From: CAIQJJ01 sp964606085
GTDB taxonomy: Bacteria > Chloroflexota > Anaerolineae > Anaerolineales > UBA4823
NCBI GenBank assembly: GCA_964606085.1
Contig: CAZSFD010000074.1
Coordinates: 1 to 25,575 of the forward strand
Length of the DNA stretch: 25,575 bases
Reading direction: 5' to 3'
Shown here: positions 1 through 6,950 of the stretch, piece by piece
Layout of the letters: every line of letters starts with the position of its first letter
How positions within the stretch are numbered: the first letter of the stretch is position 1
Position numbers and translations under genes: made by a program
Notes under the pieces: generated by a model
The model's input: the letters and a program-made list of their open reading frames with translations, nothing else
Told to the model about the DNA's origin: nothing
Database searches by the model: none

Positions 1-236
1 GCCGAGCCGGGCTGCGCGGCAGCACTGAGGTAGCCAATGTGAATGGCCGCCAGGTGGAAGTGGGCGGCGATGTGGTCATCGCCATTGACGGTCAGCCGGT
101 GCGCAATTTCGATGACTTGCTGATCTACATCTCCCTCAGCGCCCGCCCCGGCCAGGAAGTGACCCTGACCATCGTTCGCAACGGCCAGACGCAGGATGTA
201 CAGGTCACATTGGGTGAGCGTCCCTCATCCTCTTGA
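1..236 (+). CDS. PDZ-domain protein, C-terminal fragment (probably HtrA/DegP-type S1C serine protease)
   Basis: The reading frame is open from the window edge, so the 5' part is missing. The visible 78 residues form the end of a PDZ domain: an AGLRGS turn, then GGDVVIAIDGQPV, then a helix around FDDLLIYIS and a last strand with VTLTIVRNGQ. This is the usual C-terminal PDZ of HtrA/DegP proteases, where it binds exposed C-termini of substrates and controls the protease domain. The protease domain is outside the window, so catalytic residues cannot be checked. A GTG at 39 lies inside the PDZ fold and is not a credible start. A strong hairpin terminator follows 22 bases after the stop. A different PDZ protein, such as a C-terminal processing or site-2 protease, is less likely because the PDZ is the very last element. 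Confidence 0.75.
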   Translation, partial: RAGLRGSTEVANVNGRQVEVGGDVVIAIDGQPVRNFDDLLIYISLSARPGQEVTLTIVRNGQTQDVQVTLGERPSSS

Positions 237-258
237 AGTTACATCCCTCCATCAACCG

Positions 259-298
259 ATCAAAATACCCTCCCGTTTTGACGGGAGGGTATTTTGAT
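259..298. terminator. Strong bidirectional hairpin terminator
   Basis: An 18-base perfect inverted repeat (259-276 against 281-298) with a TTTG loop. The stem core is ACCCTCCCGT/ACGGGAGGGT and its outer ends are A/T-rich, so the RNA from either strand ends in a run containing several U. It lies between the stop of the PDZ gene and the end of the convergent DUF4349 gene and can serve both. Confidence 0.85.
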
Positions 299-306
299 TT
301 GGGTGT

Positions 307-416
307 GTTTCATTTGAGTTGGAGATTGGTTTCGACAAGCTCAACCAGCGCCGGTTGACTTGAGTTGAGCCTGCCGAAATCCTTGTCGAAACCGGGTTTT
401 TCAACTCAAATGAAAC
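307..416. repeat. Palindromic interspersed repeat, paired copies in a large inverted repeat
   Basis: Outer arms 307-321 (GTTTCATTTGAGTTG) and 402-416 are exact complements. Inner arms GGTTTCGACAAG (328-339) and CTTGTCGAAACC (382-393) are also exact complements. The inner arm carries the core GGTTTCGACAAGCTCAACC, which recurs elsewhere in this window at about 2440-2509, 6621, 8169, 16428 and 19191. The whole element could extrude as a cruciform of about 110 bases. It fills the space between the terminator and the end of the DUF4349 gene. Confidence 0.8.
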
Positions 417-429
417 GCTCCCTTTTGAT

Positions 430-1374
430 TTAAGCCACTGGCGCATCCTGTGGCGGTGTGGGCGGCGGGGCTTTGGGTTTGCCCGGTTTGCGAGCCTGGC
501 GCACGGCCAGGCGAATCCCGCTCAACACGAGCAACAGTGGCACACCCAACACCACCAGCACCGGGGCGCAGAACAGCACGAACCAGATCGCCGCGCTGGC
601 CAGAAATTGCATCGTGTAGATCAATGCCTGGATGGCATCCCGCGCCACCCCTTGCGGCTTCCAACCGCCAATCTCCAGTGGTTGAAGCGATTCCTCGGCC
701 AGCAAACTCACCTTGATCAGCGAAAAGGCTGCCGATTGTTCGTAGTATTGGATTTGCCCGGTGAGCAGCTCGATCTCCTCGCGCACCGCCTTGATTTGGG
801 CGTAAACGGCCAGCACATCTTCGGTGCTATCGGCGGCTTCCAGGATGCGGGTCAGTTCCGTTTCAGCGGCCTGGGCATTGCGCAGGCGCGATTGCAGGTC
901 GGTGTACTCGCTGGTCACATCCTGGCTGGTGATGGCTTCGCTGAGCGTTTCTTGGGTGGCTTGTTTCTTGATGTTTGCCAGCACTTCATCCAACTGCTCT
1001 GCCGGAACGCGCAGGGTGATGGAAGCCTGGGGAACTTCGATGCCGCTTTTGGTGCGGGTTCGATAGAGATTGGACGAGACGACATACCCGCCGGCGCTTT
1101 CGGCCAACTGCCCAATGACCTGCGCGGCGGCATCTGGGTCATCTACCACAATCGTCAGGTCAGCGTTTTTGATCACCAGGCGGTCTGTGCTGGCGGCGTT
1201 GGCTGTATCCTTGGCGTGTGTGCCGCCCGTTGGCGGCGCGCCTGGCGCAGCTTCATCGGCGGCGCGTTCCGATTGGGCCAACATGGGGGACGCGTTAGGC
1301 GCCGCCGCACAGGCTGAAAACAACAGAACGCCAGTGGCGATAGCAGCCAGGATTGGGGAAATTTTCTTCGACAT
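430..1374 (-). CDS. DUF4349 family lipoprotein
   Basis: A 314-residue membrane-associated protein. The N-terminus is a lipoprotein signal with lipobox LLFSAC and Cys22, followed by a low-complexity linker. The DUF4349 core begins near residue 65 (LVIKNADLTIVVDDP) and contains AGGYVVSSN and ITLRVPAEQLDEVL. A long helical stretch with SRLRNAQAAETEL and AVREEIELLTGQI is likely coiled coil. One or two hydrophobic helices follow near residues 255-295, then a basic Pro-rich tail, giving a chain tethered at both ends. The start at 1374 has AAGGAG seven bases upstream; an in-frame ATG at 1395 overlaps that site and is rejected. The family has no firm function. It lies 25 bases behind the dehydrogenase gene and may be its last operon partner. 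Confidence 0.85.
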   Translation of the reverse strand: MSKKISPILAAIATGVLLFSACAAAPNASPMLAQSERAADEAAPGAPPTGGTHAKDTANAASTDRLVIKNADLTIVVDDPDAAAQVIGQLAESAGGYVVSSNLYRTRTKSGIEVPQASITLRVPAEQLDEVLANIKKQATQETLSEAITSQDVTSEYTDLQSRLRNAQAAETELTRILEAADSTEDVLAVYAQIKAVREEIELLTGQIQYYEQSAAFSLIKVSLLAEESLQPLEIGGWKPQGVARDAIQALIYTMQFLASAAIWFVLFCAPVLVVLGVPLLLVLSGIRLAVRQARKPGKPKAPPPTPPQDAPVA

Positions 1375-1399
1375 GCGATTGCTCCTTAATTTCAACAGT

Positions 1400-2419
1400 T
1401 CAATAGCCGTGTTCGGGTTGGTACAGGTTGTATAGCACCTGCCCGGCCAGGTAGCGGCGCAGGTTTTCGCAGAATAAATCTACCGCGCGCTGGTCGTAGT
1501 GGGGGGTGTTGCCCGAAATGTGCGGGGTGACGATGACCGTGGGCAGCTTCCACAGCGGGCTTTCGGGGGGCAGCGGCTCTTCGGGGAAGACATCCAGCGC
1601 CGCGCCGCCCAGGCGTTGTTCGGTCAGCGCGGCGATCAGGGCGGGATGGTCCACCACGCCGCCGCGCGACACATCTATCACGAAGGCCCCCGGCTTCAAG
1701 GCGGCCAGTTCTCTGGCCGCGATCAGGCCGCGCGTATCGGGCGTCAGCGGCACGGTGATGACGGCGGCCTCGCACGCGCGGAACATGGAGGCGATAGCCT
1801 GCGGCGGGTACAGGCGGCGCACGAAATCGCCTTCGCGGTCGCCCATCCCTTCGGGAATGTAGCCGCGGTCTTCGGGGCGCATGGCGTCGCGCTTGGTGGC
1901 GAGGATGGTGACGCCAAAACCGTGCAGCAGGCGGGCGATCTGCCGTCCAATACTGCCATAGCCGACGATGCCCACCGTGCTGCCGCGCAGTTCGCGCGGG
2001 CTGAAGCGCTCCCAACGGTCGCGCGGCCACTCGGCGCGTTTTTGCGCGGCCACCAGGTCGGTCATGCGGTGGCCGAGCGCCAGCAGCATCATCAGCGCGT
2101 ATTCGGCAATCTGCGAGGCGTTCGCGCCGCTGAGGGTGGTGACGGCCAGGTCACGCTTTTCGAGCAGCGGGGATTGCACGGCATGGTCAATCCCCGCCCA
2201 GTGGAATTGCAGCCAGCGCAGGTTGGGGGCCTGTTCGGGTTTGGGCAGCACCCAGTTGGTATACAGCACCTCGGTGCGCTGCCACACGTCCGCGGGGATT
2301 TCTTCCACTTTGCTGGTGCGGATGGTGGTGATGTTGAGCCGCGGCGAAACGCCGCGCAGTCGAGCTTGCAAATCTTCGTTAAAACCGAGGGTGATCAGCA
2401 CTTCCACTTTTTCGGCCAT
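1400..2419 (-). CDS. D-2-hydroxyacid dehydrogenase, NAD(P)-dependent
   Basis: A 339-residue member of the D-isomer-specific 2-hydroxyacid dehydrogenase family, which interconverts 2-oxoacids and D-2-hydroxyacids with NAD(P)H. The nucleotide-binding loop GYGSIG is at residues 153-158. The catalytic set is visible: Arg252 in SRGG, Glu281 in PEEP and His300 in TPHISG. An insert at about residues 180-205 after the second Rossmann strand (RPEDRGYIPEGMGDREG) is longer than in phosphoglycerate dehydrogenase and resembles the branch of uncharacterised hydroxyacid dehydrogenases, so the substrate cannot be assigned. The start at 2419 is chosen because AAGGAA lies six bases upstream and MAEKVEVLIT begins the domain. 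The frame stays open to 2524, but that stretch only translates the interspersed repeat and yields VVEPVET, so it is excluded. Confidence 0.88.
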   Translation of the reverse strand: MAEKVEVLITLGFNEDLQARLRGVSPRLNITTIRTSKVEEIPADVWQRTEVLYTNWVLPKPEQAPNLRWLQFHWAGIDHAVQSPLLEKRDLAVTTLSGANASQIAEYALMMLLALGHRMTDLVAAQKRAEWPRDRWERFSPRELRGSTVGIVGYGSIGRQIARLLHGFGVTILATKRDAMRPEDRGYIPEGMGDREGDFVRRLYPPQAIASMFRACEAAVITVPLTPDTRGLIAARELAALKPGAFVIDVSRGGVVDHPALIAALTEQRLGGAALDVFPEEPLPPESPLWKLPTVIVTPHISGNTPHYDQRAVDLFCENLRRYLAGQVLYNLYQPEHGY

Positions 2420-2439
2420 CGTATTTCCTTGATGATTCG

Positions 2440-2509
2440 CCGGTTGAGCTTGTCGAAACCAGGCTGTTTGACCGCTATGGCGATTGGTTTCGACAGGCTC
2501 AACCACCGG
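2440..2509. repeat. Palindromic interspersed repeat, inverted pair
   Basis: The left arm CCGGTTGAGCTTGTCGAAACC-type copy (2440-2460) faces a right arm GGTTTCGACAGGCTCAACC (2486-2504), extended by ACCGG to 2509. The arms can form a hairpin with a loop of about 25 bases. It occupies most of the 105-base gap between degV and the dehydrogenase gene, and its translation explains the spurious N-terminal extension of the latter. Confidence 0.8.
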
Positions 2510-2524
2510 TACGCCTATATCCAA

Positions 2525-3382
2525 TTACAACTGGGTGACAAAAACTACGCCGACCATACCCGAACCCGTATGCACCGACAGGCCCGGCGTCAGCGGGGCA
2601 AAGATGGTCGGCCCAGGGCAAGGCACGGCGGCGCGCAATTGCTGCTCGAACAGCCGGGCATCTTGGGCCGCATTGACGTGGACGACGGCCAGCTTTTCGA
2701 TGCCGCCGGAGCGGTTGGCTTCTTCGGCCACCAATTCCACCGTGCGCCCCCAGCACTTCGAACGCGTGCGCACCTTTTCGAGCATCTCCAGCTTGCCATC
2801 TTGCATGGTCAAAATGGGGCGAATGTTGAGCAAATTGGCCATGCCCGCCGCCAGGTGGCCGACGCGCCCGCTCATTGCCAGGTAGCGCAGCGTAGCCAGG
2901 GCCGCAAACAGGTGGATGCGCGGGCGCATGGCTTCGATGGCGGCCAGGATTTCCGCTTTGCCTGCGCCGGCCTGGGCCATTTCGGCGGCATGAAGCGCCA
3001 GAAAGCCCTGGGCCATCGAAAGGTTCAGCGTATCTACCACGCTGATGTCGCGGCCGGGCAGCATCTCGCAGGCATTGACCGCCGCGCCGTAGGTGGCGCT
3101 GACCTTGCTGCTGACGCACAGGCAGATCACCTGTGCGGCGCCGGCGTCAAAGGCGGCCTGGTAGGCTTCGGCAAACTGGCCGGGCGAAGGGGCGGCGGTG
3201 GTGGGCAGGCGGCGCTGGCGGTCAATGCGCTTGAAGGTTTGGGCGTCGTCAATTTCGCTGCCGGTGCGGTAGCTTTCCTGGCCGAAGGCGATGATGATCG
3301 GCACCTGGACGATGTTGTGCGCGGCGGCCAGTTCGGGCGGCAGGCTGGCGTCAGTATCGGTGATGATGGCAATTGGGGGCAT
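2525..3382 (-). CDS. DegV family fatty-acid-binding protein
   Basis: A 285-residue DegV protein, the usual length. Family members bind a fatty acid between two alpha/beta domains, and in Gram-positive bacteria related FakB proteins present the fatty acid to the kinase FakA. Family marks seen here are ITDTDASLPPEL at residues 7-18, TTAAPSPGQF at 61-70, VSSKVSATYGAA at 90-101 and VVDTLNLSMAQG at 115-126. No FakA-like kinase lies in the window, so a role in fatty acid phosphorylation is not shown. AGGAG sits about six bases before the ATG at 3382. The gene begins 12 bases after the galT stop, which points to co-transcription, although a functional link between the two is not obvious. Confidence 0.9.
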   Translation of the reverse strand: MPPIAIITDTDASLPPELAAAHNIVQVPIIIAFGQESYRTGSEIDDAQTFKRIDRQRRLPTTAAPSPGQFAEAYQAAFDAGAAQVICLCVSSKVSATYGAAVNACEMLPGRDISVVDTLNLSMAQGFLALHAAEMAQAGAGKAEILAAIEAMRPRIHLFAALATLRYLAMSGRVGHLAAGMANLLNIRPILTMQDGKLEMLEKVRTRSKCWGRTVELVAEEANRSGGIEKLAVVHVNAAQDARLFEQQLRAAVPCPGPTIFAPLTPGLSVHTGSGMVGVVFVTQL

Positions 3383-3394
3383 GGGGGTCTCCTG

Positions 3395-4459
3395 TCAGGC
3401 TATGGGACGGCGATAATGCACTTCGCTCAGGCCGCGCAGCCGGGCGGCGGCGGTTTCGGGGGTCAGGTCGCGTTGCGGCATCCCCAGCATCTCGAAGCCG
3501 ACCATGAATTTGCGCACGGTGGCCGAGCGCAGCAGGGGCGGGTAGAAATGCAGGTGCAAGTGGCATTCTTCGTGCGGCTGTCCATCGGTGGGTGATTGGT
3601 GGAAGCCCATCGAGTAGGGGAAGGAAATCTGGAAGAGGTTATCGTAACGGGCGGTGACGCGGCGCAGAATGTCGGCCAGGGCGGTGATTTCGGCGGCGTT
3701 GAGGTCGGTGAGCGACCCGGCGTGACGGTGGGCCACCACCATCAACTCGAACGGCCACACCGCCCAAAAGGGGGCCAGGGCGGTGAAGTGGTCGTTTTCG
3801 CACACCAGGCGTTCGCCGGCTTTGCGTTCGGCAGCGAGGTAATCGCACAGCAGGCAGGAACCATGTTCGTGCAAATAGGCGGTCTGGGCGGCGATCTCTT
3901 TGGCCGGTTCGACGGGGATGGCGCTGGTAGACCAGATTTGGCTGTGCGGGTGTGGGTTGGAACAGCCCATCACTTCGCCCTTGTTCTCGAAAACCTGCAC
4001 GTAATTGATGAACTCGCGGCGGCCAATGTCGGCGGTCTGATCGCGCCAGGTGTTGACTACGTCGGTGGCTTCGCGTAGTGAGAGTTCGGGCAGGCTCAGG
4101 TCGTGGCGCGGCGAGAAGCACACCACCCGGCAAATGCCCGTCACCGGCTGGGCGACGAAGAGACTGCCCGGCAGCGCGGCGAGGGGGTTGGCGGGGTCGT
4201 CGGCGCTCATTTGTTCGGGGGTGAGCATGGTGGGGAAGTCGTTGTCGAAGACGAAGGTGGAGGTGTAGGCATCGTTGACCACGCCGTTGATGCGTTTGTT
4301 GCCGGGGCAGAGCAGGCATTGCGGGTCGTAGGTGGGGATGTTGGCCTGGGGAATTTTTTCCACCTGCCCCAGCCAGGGGCGTTTGGCGCGGTGCGGCGAA
4401 ACCAGCACCCATTCGCGGGTCAGCGGGTTGAAGCGGCGATGGGGATCATCGAAATTCAT
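3395..4459 (-). CDS. galT: Galactose-1-phosphate uridylyltransferase
   Basis: A 354-residue HIT-superfamily nucleotidyltransferase of the Leloir pathway that exchanges UMP between UDP-glucose and galactose 1-phosphate. The active-site HPH triad is at residues 170-172 in GCSNPHPHSQIW, with the middle His region acting as the UMP carrier. A first CLLC zinc knuckle is at 48-51, and a second CLLC at 202-205. The C-terminal half has GFHQSP and HLHLHFYPPL, the second HIT-like repeat. No galK or galE lies beside it. The ATG at 4459 has only a weak GAAAGGG upstream, but the N-terminal NPLTREWVLVSPHR is the standard family opening, so the start is secure to within a few codons. A TATAAT box on the minus strand lies about 36 bases upstream. 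Confidence 0.95.
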   Translation of the reverse strand: MNFDDPHRRFNPLTREWVLVSPHRAKRPWLGQVEKIPQANIPTYDPQCLLCPGNKRINGVVNDAYTSTFVFDNDFPTMLTPEQMSADDPANPLAALPGSLFVAQPVTGICRVVCFSPRHDLSLPELSLREATDVVNTWRDQTADIGRREFINYVQVFENKGEVMGCSNPHPHSQIWSTSAIPVEPAKEIAAQTAYLHEHGSCLLCDYLAAERKAGERLVCENDHFTALAPFWAVWPFELMVVAHRHAGSLTDLNAAEITALADILRRVTARYDNLFQISFPYSMGFHQSPTDGQPHEECHLHLHFYPPLLRSATVRKFMVGFEMLGMPQRDLTPETAAARLRGLSEVHYRRPIA

Positions 4460-4494
4460 TGGCGGAGGCCCTTTCGGAGTGGGAAGATGGGTGA

Positions 4495-4500
4495 ATTATA
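4495..4500 (-). promoter_or_regulatory. Candidate -10 box for the galT unit
   Basis: A perfect TATAAT read on the minus strand about 36 bases before the galT start. The hexamer 17-18 bases further upstream matches TTGACA poorly. With the plus-strand box at 4525 it would form a compact divergent promoter. Confidence 0.45.
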
Positions 4501-4524
4501 ACAAGCGTTGCCGGGCGTGTTCGG

Positions 4525-4530
4525 TATAAT
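4525..4530 (+). promoter_or_regulatory. Candidate -10 box for the Uma2 gene
   Basis: A perfect TATAAT 28 bases before the Uma2 start; no good -35 hexamer is seen at the usual distance. The predicted transcript start falls about 20 bases before the ATG and leaves room for the AAGGTAGG ribosome site at 4547-4554. Confidence 0.5.
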
Positions 4531-4557
4531 TATGACATCAGGAAACAAGGTAGGTGT

Positions 4558-5229
4558 ATGATGAGCGATGCCACAGCAGAAATTCTAGAAATCGTTGATC
4601 GTCCGGGGGCATTCAGCGACCGGATGCGCCGGGAACTGATCGAAATTCTGCGCCCGCCGCGCCGGGTTGCGTTTGAGCAGTTTTTGGTTGAGGCCGAAGG
4701 GAAACACGCCGAGTGGGTGAAGGGAGAAATTATCGAAATGGCGCCAGCAAGTGCGAAACATCAAGATGTGTCCGATTTTTTGATCAGTGTTCTGCGAGTT
4801 TTTGTTGAAAATGCGAACCTGGGAATTGTAAAGAGCGCTCCTTTTTCGATGCGCCTGGCCAGCACCGCCCGCGAGCCCGATTTGCTCTTTATTGCCGCCG
4901 CCAACCTGTCACGGTTGCGCCCCACCTATCTCGATGGGCCCGCCGACCTGGTGATCGAAATCATCTCCCTCGATAGCGATTGGCGTGACCGCGGCGAAAA
5001 GTTCAACGAATACGAACGGGCTGGCATCCCCGAATTTTGGCTGATTGACCCCATTCGCGAGCAGGCCACTTTTTACCAGTTAGACACGCGTGACCACTAT
5101 CAACCTGCCCCCCTCGCTGCCGCTGGCCGTTACCACTCCCGCATGATCCCCGGTTTCTGGCTCGACCCCGCCTGGTTCTGGCAAACACCCCCCGTCCTCG
5201 AAGCGCTGCGCAGGCTGGAAATCATTTAG
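4558..5229 (+). CDS. Uma2 family protein (DUF820, PD-(D/E)XK nuclease fold)
   Basis: A 223-residue Uma2/DUF820 protein. The fold is a restriction-endonuclease-like core; biological roles are mostly unknown, and these genes multiply in Cyanobacteria and Chloroflexota. Visible family marks are the WVKGEIIEM strand near residue 53, REPDLLFI near 103 (metal-site Asp), LVIEIISLDS near 124 (Glu) and KFNEYERAGIPEFWLIDP, with Lys in the expected catalytic place. The first 35 residues are an extra helical segment before the domain. Two ATG codons are in tandem at 4558 and 4561; AAGGTAGG just upstream suits either. It ends six bases from the convergent zinc-knuckle gene with no clear terminator between them. 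Confidence 0.88.
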   Translation: MMSDATAEILEIVDRPGAFSDRMRRELIEILRPPRRVAFEQFLVEAEGKHAEWVKGEIIEMAPASAKHQDVSDFLISVLRVFVENANLGIVKSAPFSMRLASTAREPDLLFIAAANLSRLRPTYLDGPADLVIEIISLDSDWRDRGEKFNEYERAGIPEFWLIDPIREQATFYQLDTRDHYQPAPLAAAGRYHSRMIPGFWLDPAWFWQTPPVLEALRRLEII

Positions 5230-5235
5230 CAACCT

Positions 5236-5751
5236 TCAACTTTCAACCTTGCCCTCTTCCTCCACCGGCAGTGTGCGCAGGGCCTCATCCATTGTCATGC
5301 CTTCGCGGCGCATTCCAGGAGCGGGCGTGGCGCAGTGGGGACACAGATTCCACGAAAGTTCCATCAGTTTGCCGCAAGCGTGGCAGGGTTTTTTCAGCCT
5401 GGTGTGGCAACTGGGACACACCATCCACAATTCTTTCACCCGGCGAGTGCAGCCCGGGCAGAGCGGGTTATCTTCGATGGCCTGCAGCAGGGCTTCTTCT
5501 TCGAGGGTTTGTTGATATTCATCGTCCAGCGTGCGCGGCGGGCGCAGCAGCAGGTAGACGACGATGCCGGGGATGAACAGCAGTAACACCACCACCACGG
5601 CTAAAATGCGTAAGAAAGTATCGCGTGAACGCGACCGAATGTCTCGGTACGTCCAGACGATCAGGCCGATCCACAGGGCCACCAGGAAGGCAGCGCTCCA
5701 GGCGGTGAGGATGAGCAGCAGGGTACTTAAGTTGGTGTTATCGAAAGGCAT
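5236..5751 (-). CDS. Two-helix membrane protein with double zinc ribbon
   Basis: A 171-residue protein. Two transmembrane helices (about residues 12-34 and 48-69) are separated by a short basic loop, WTYRDIRSRSRD. A DEYQ-rich helix follows. The C-terminal half has four CxxC knuckles, at Cys98/101, 112/115, 123/126 and 137/140, the spacing of a double zinc ribbon (DZANK/zinc-ribbon family). The tail is acidic. The hydrophobic part ending in VVYLLLRPPRT resembles the N-terminal membrane domain found before phospholipase-D-like proteins, but no catalytic domain follows. It may be a membrane-bound scaffold; no function is known. The ATG at 5751 has GTGGAG seven bases upstream; the frame also contains a GTG at 5763, which is less likely. 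Confidence 0.75.
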   Translation of the reverse strand: MPFDNTNLSTLLLILTAWSAAFLVALWIGLIVWTYRDIRSRSRDTFLRILAVVVVLLLFIPGIVVYLLLRPPRTLDDEYQQTLEEEALLQAIEDNPLCPGCTRRVKELWMVCPSCHTRLKKPCHACGKLMELSWNLCPHCATPAPGMRREGMTMDEALRTLPVEEEGKVES

Positions 5752-5771
5752 ATCGGTCTCCACTGGGGCTG

Positions 5772-5777
5772 ATTATA
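5772..5777 (-). promoter_or_regulatory. Candidate -10 box for the zinc-ribbon membrane protein gene
   Basis: TATAAT read on the minus strand, 20 bases before the ATG at 5751, predicting a very short leader that still holds the GTGGAG ribosome site. Confidence 0.45.
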
Positions 5778-5778
5778 C

Positions 5779-6588
5779 ATGAGAGAACTGCGAACGGAGA
5801 ACAGCGCAAAAACCACTATGGACGAAAGTTTATCCCCCATCCCCGAAGAACATGATTTGATCCCCACTGAACCTGAAATGGCTGCTGAGGAGCGTTCACC
5901 GGCCACCTATCGCATTGCCGATCTCGATGTTGCCGACCGCCCGCGTGAACGCCTGAAGCGGCTGGGGGCGCAATCGCTGACCAATGCCGAGTTGATCGCC
6001 ATTTTGCTGCGCGTGGGTGTGCCAGGTGAAAATGCCGTGCAGGTGGGCCAGCGGCTGCTCAATCGTTTTGGCGGGCTGGCCGGGCTGCATCGTGCCGATG
6101 TAGATTTGCTGTGCGCCGAGCATGGCATTGGCCCGGCGAAATCTGCCGAGATCAAAGCCGCCATCGAACTGGGCAACCGCCTGCGCCTCGAAGCGCCCGA
6201 AGAGCGCCCGGCTATCCACAGCCCCGCCGATGCCGCAGCGCTGGTGCAATATGAGATGAGCGCCCTTGAACAGGAGGAAATGCGCGTCATCTTGCTCGAC
6301 ACGCGCAACCGCGTGCTGAGCATCGCCGCCGTTTACCGCGGCTCGGTCAATTCGTCGCAGGTGCGCGTGGGCGAATTGTTCCGCGCCGCCATCCGCCAGA
6401 ACGCCCCGGCGCTGATCGTGCTGCACAACCATCCCTCCGGCGACCCCACGCCCAGCCCCGACGATGTGGCGGTGACGCGCGCCATTGTTCAGGCTGGCAA
6501 ACTGCTGGATATTGATGTACTGGATCACCTGGTGATTGGGCAGGGGCGGTTTGTTTCGTTGAAAGAGCGTGGCCTGGGGTTTGCTTGA
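5779..6588 (+). CDS. radC: RadC family JAB-domain protein
   Basis: A RadC protein of 269 residues, or 256 if the ATG at 5818 is used. The N-terminal part carries the UPF0758 helical region (RPRERLKRLGAQSLTNAELIAILLRVG) and a helix-hairpin-helix (AEHGIGPAKSAEIKAA). The C-terminal JAB/MPN domain keeps the metal signature: Glu199 in GELF, and His216 and His218 in LHNHPSGDPTPSPDD with the following Ser and Asp. The family's old link with DNA repair has been questioned and its true substrate is not settled. Residues 1-40 before TYRIADL are longer than usual and acidic. Neither start has a good ribosome site, so the exact N-terminus is uncertain. It is convergent with acylphosphatase across 65 bases. 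Confidence 0.9.
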   Translation: MRELRTENSAKTTMDESLSPIPEEHDLIPTEPEMAAEERSPATYRIADLDVADRPRERLKRLGAQSLTNAELIAILLRVGVPGENAVQVGQRLLNRFGGLAGLHRADVDLLCAEHGIGPAKSAEIKAAIELGNRLRLEAPEERPAIHSPADAAALVQYEMSALEQEEMRVILLDTRNRVLSIAAVYRGSVNSSQVRVGELFRAAIRQNAPALIVLHNHPSGDPTPSPDDVAVTRAIVQAGKLLDIDVLDHLVIGQGRFVSLKERGLGFA

Positions 6589-6620
6589 TGTCGGTTGCGC
6601 CTGTCGCAAGCGGTGGCTTG

Positions 6621-6643
6621 GGTTTCGATAGGCTCAACCGGCG
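6621..6643. repeat. Single copy of the interspersed repeat core
   Basis: GGTTTCGATAGGCTCAACC (6621-6639) plus GGCG, one base different from the core at 2486-2504. No inverted partner is seen nearby. It sits in the 65-base gap between the convergent radC and acylphosphatase genes; no other terminator is visible there. Confidence 0.7.
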
Positions 6644-6653
6644 AACGCGTGAA

Positions 6654-6950
6654 TTAATAGGTCTGTGTAATCCAAAACTGCTTAAATTCCCCCGTTGCAT
6701 CCAGCCATTCGACCTCCACCTGATCGACAACGGCCATGCGTGGGCCATGATGGAGCGCTTCAACCAGCGCTTCGAGCGAGAATGGGTCGCCTTCAGCGGT
6801 CACTTCGACGGTGTCATCCCAACAGTTGCGCACCCAGCCGGCAATGCCCAGCCGTTGCGCCTGGTCTACCACGAACATCCGAAAACCCACGCCCTGCACC
6901 ATGCCGCGCACGCGGGCATGCAGGCGGGATTTTGTTTTTTCTTCAAGCAT
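6654..6950 (-). CDS. acyP: Acylphosphatase
   Basis: A 98-residue small enzyme that hydrolyses acyl phosphates to a carboxylate and phosphate. The signature VRGMVQGVGFRMFV holds the substrate-binding Arg24, and GWVRNCWDDTVEV holds the catalytic Asn42, as in the family. Length is typical. The start at 6950 is supported by GGAGG four to five bases upstream, and the ATG overlaps the last codons of the zinc peptidase gene (ATGCTTGA, eight shared bases), suggesting translational coupling. It is the last gene of the rseP run. Its physiological role is unclear, as for most bacterial homologues. Confidence 0.93.
   Translation of the reverse strand: MLEEKTKSRLHARVRGMVQGVGFRMFVVDQAQRLGIAGWVRNCWDDTVEVTAEGDPFSLEALVEALHHGPRMAVVDQVEVEWLDATGEFKQFWITQTY

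Noticed and set aside
1499..3595. A 698-codon open frame on the plus strand
   Set aside because: It runs antisense to the dehydrogenase and degV genes, both of which have clear families and ribosome sites. The translation is Gly/His/Gln-rich with no recognisable domain, as expected from high GC.
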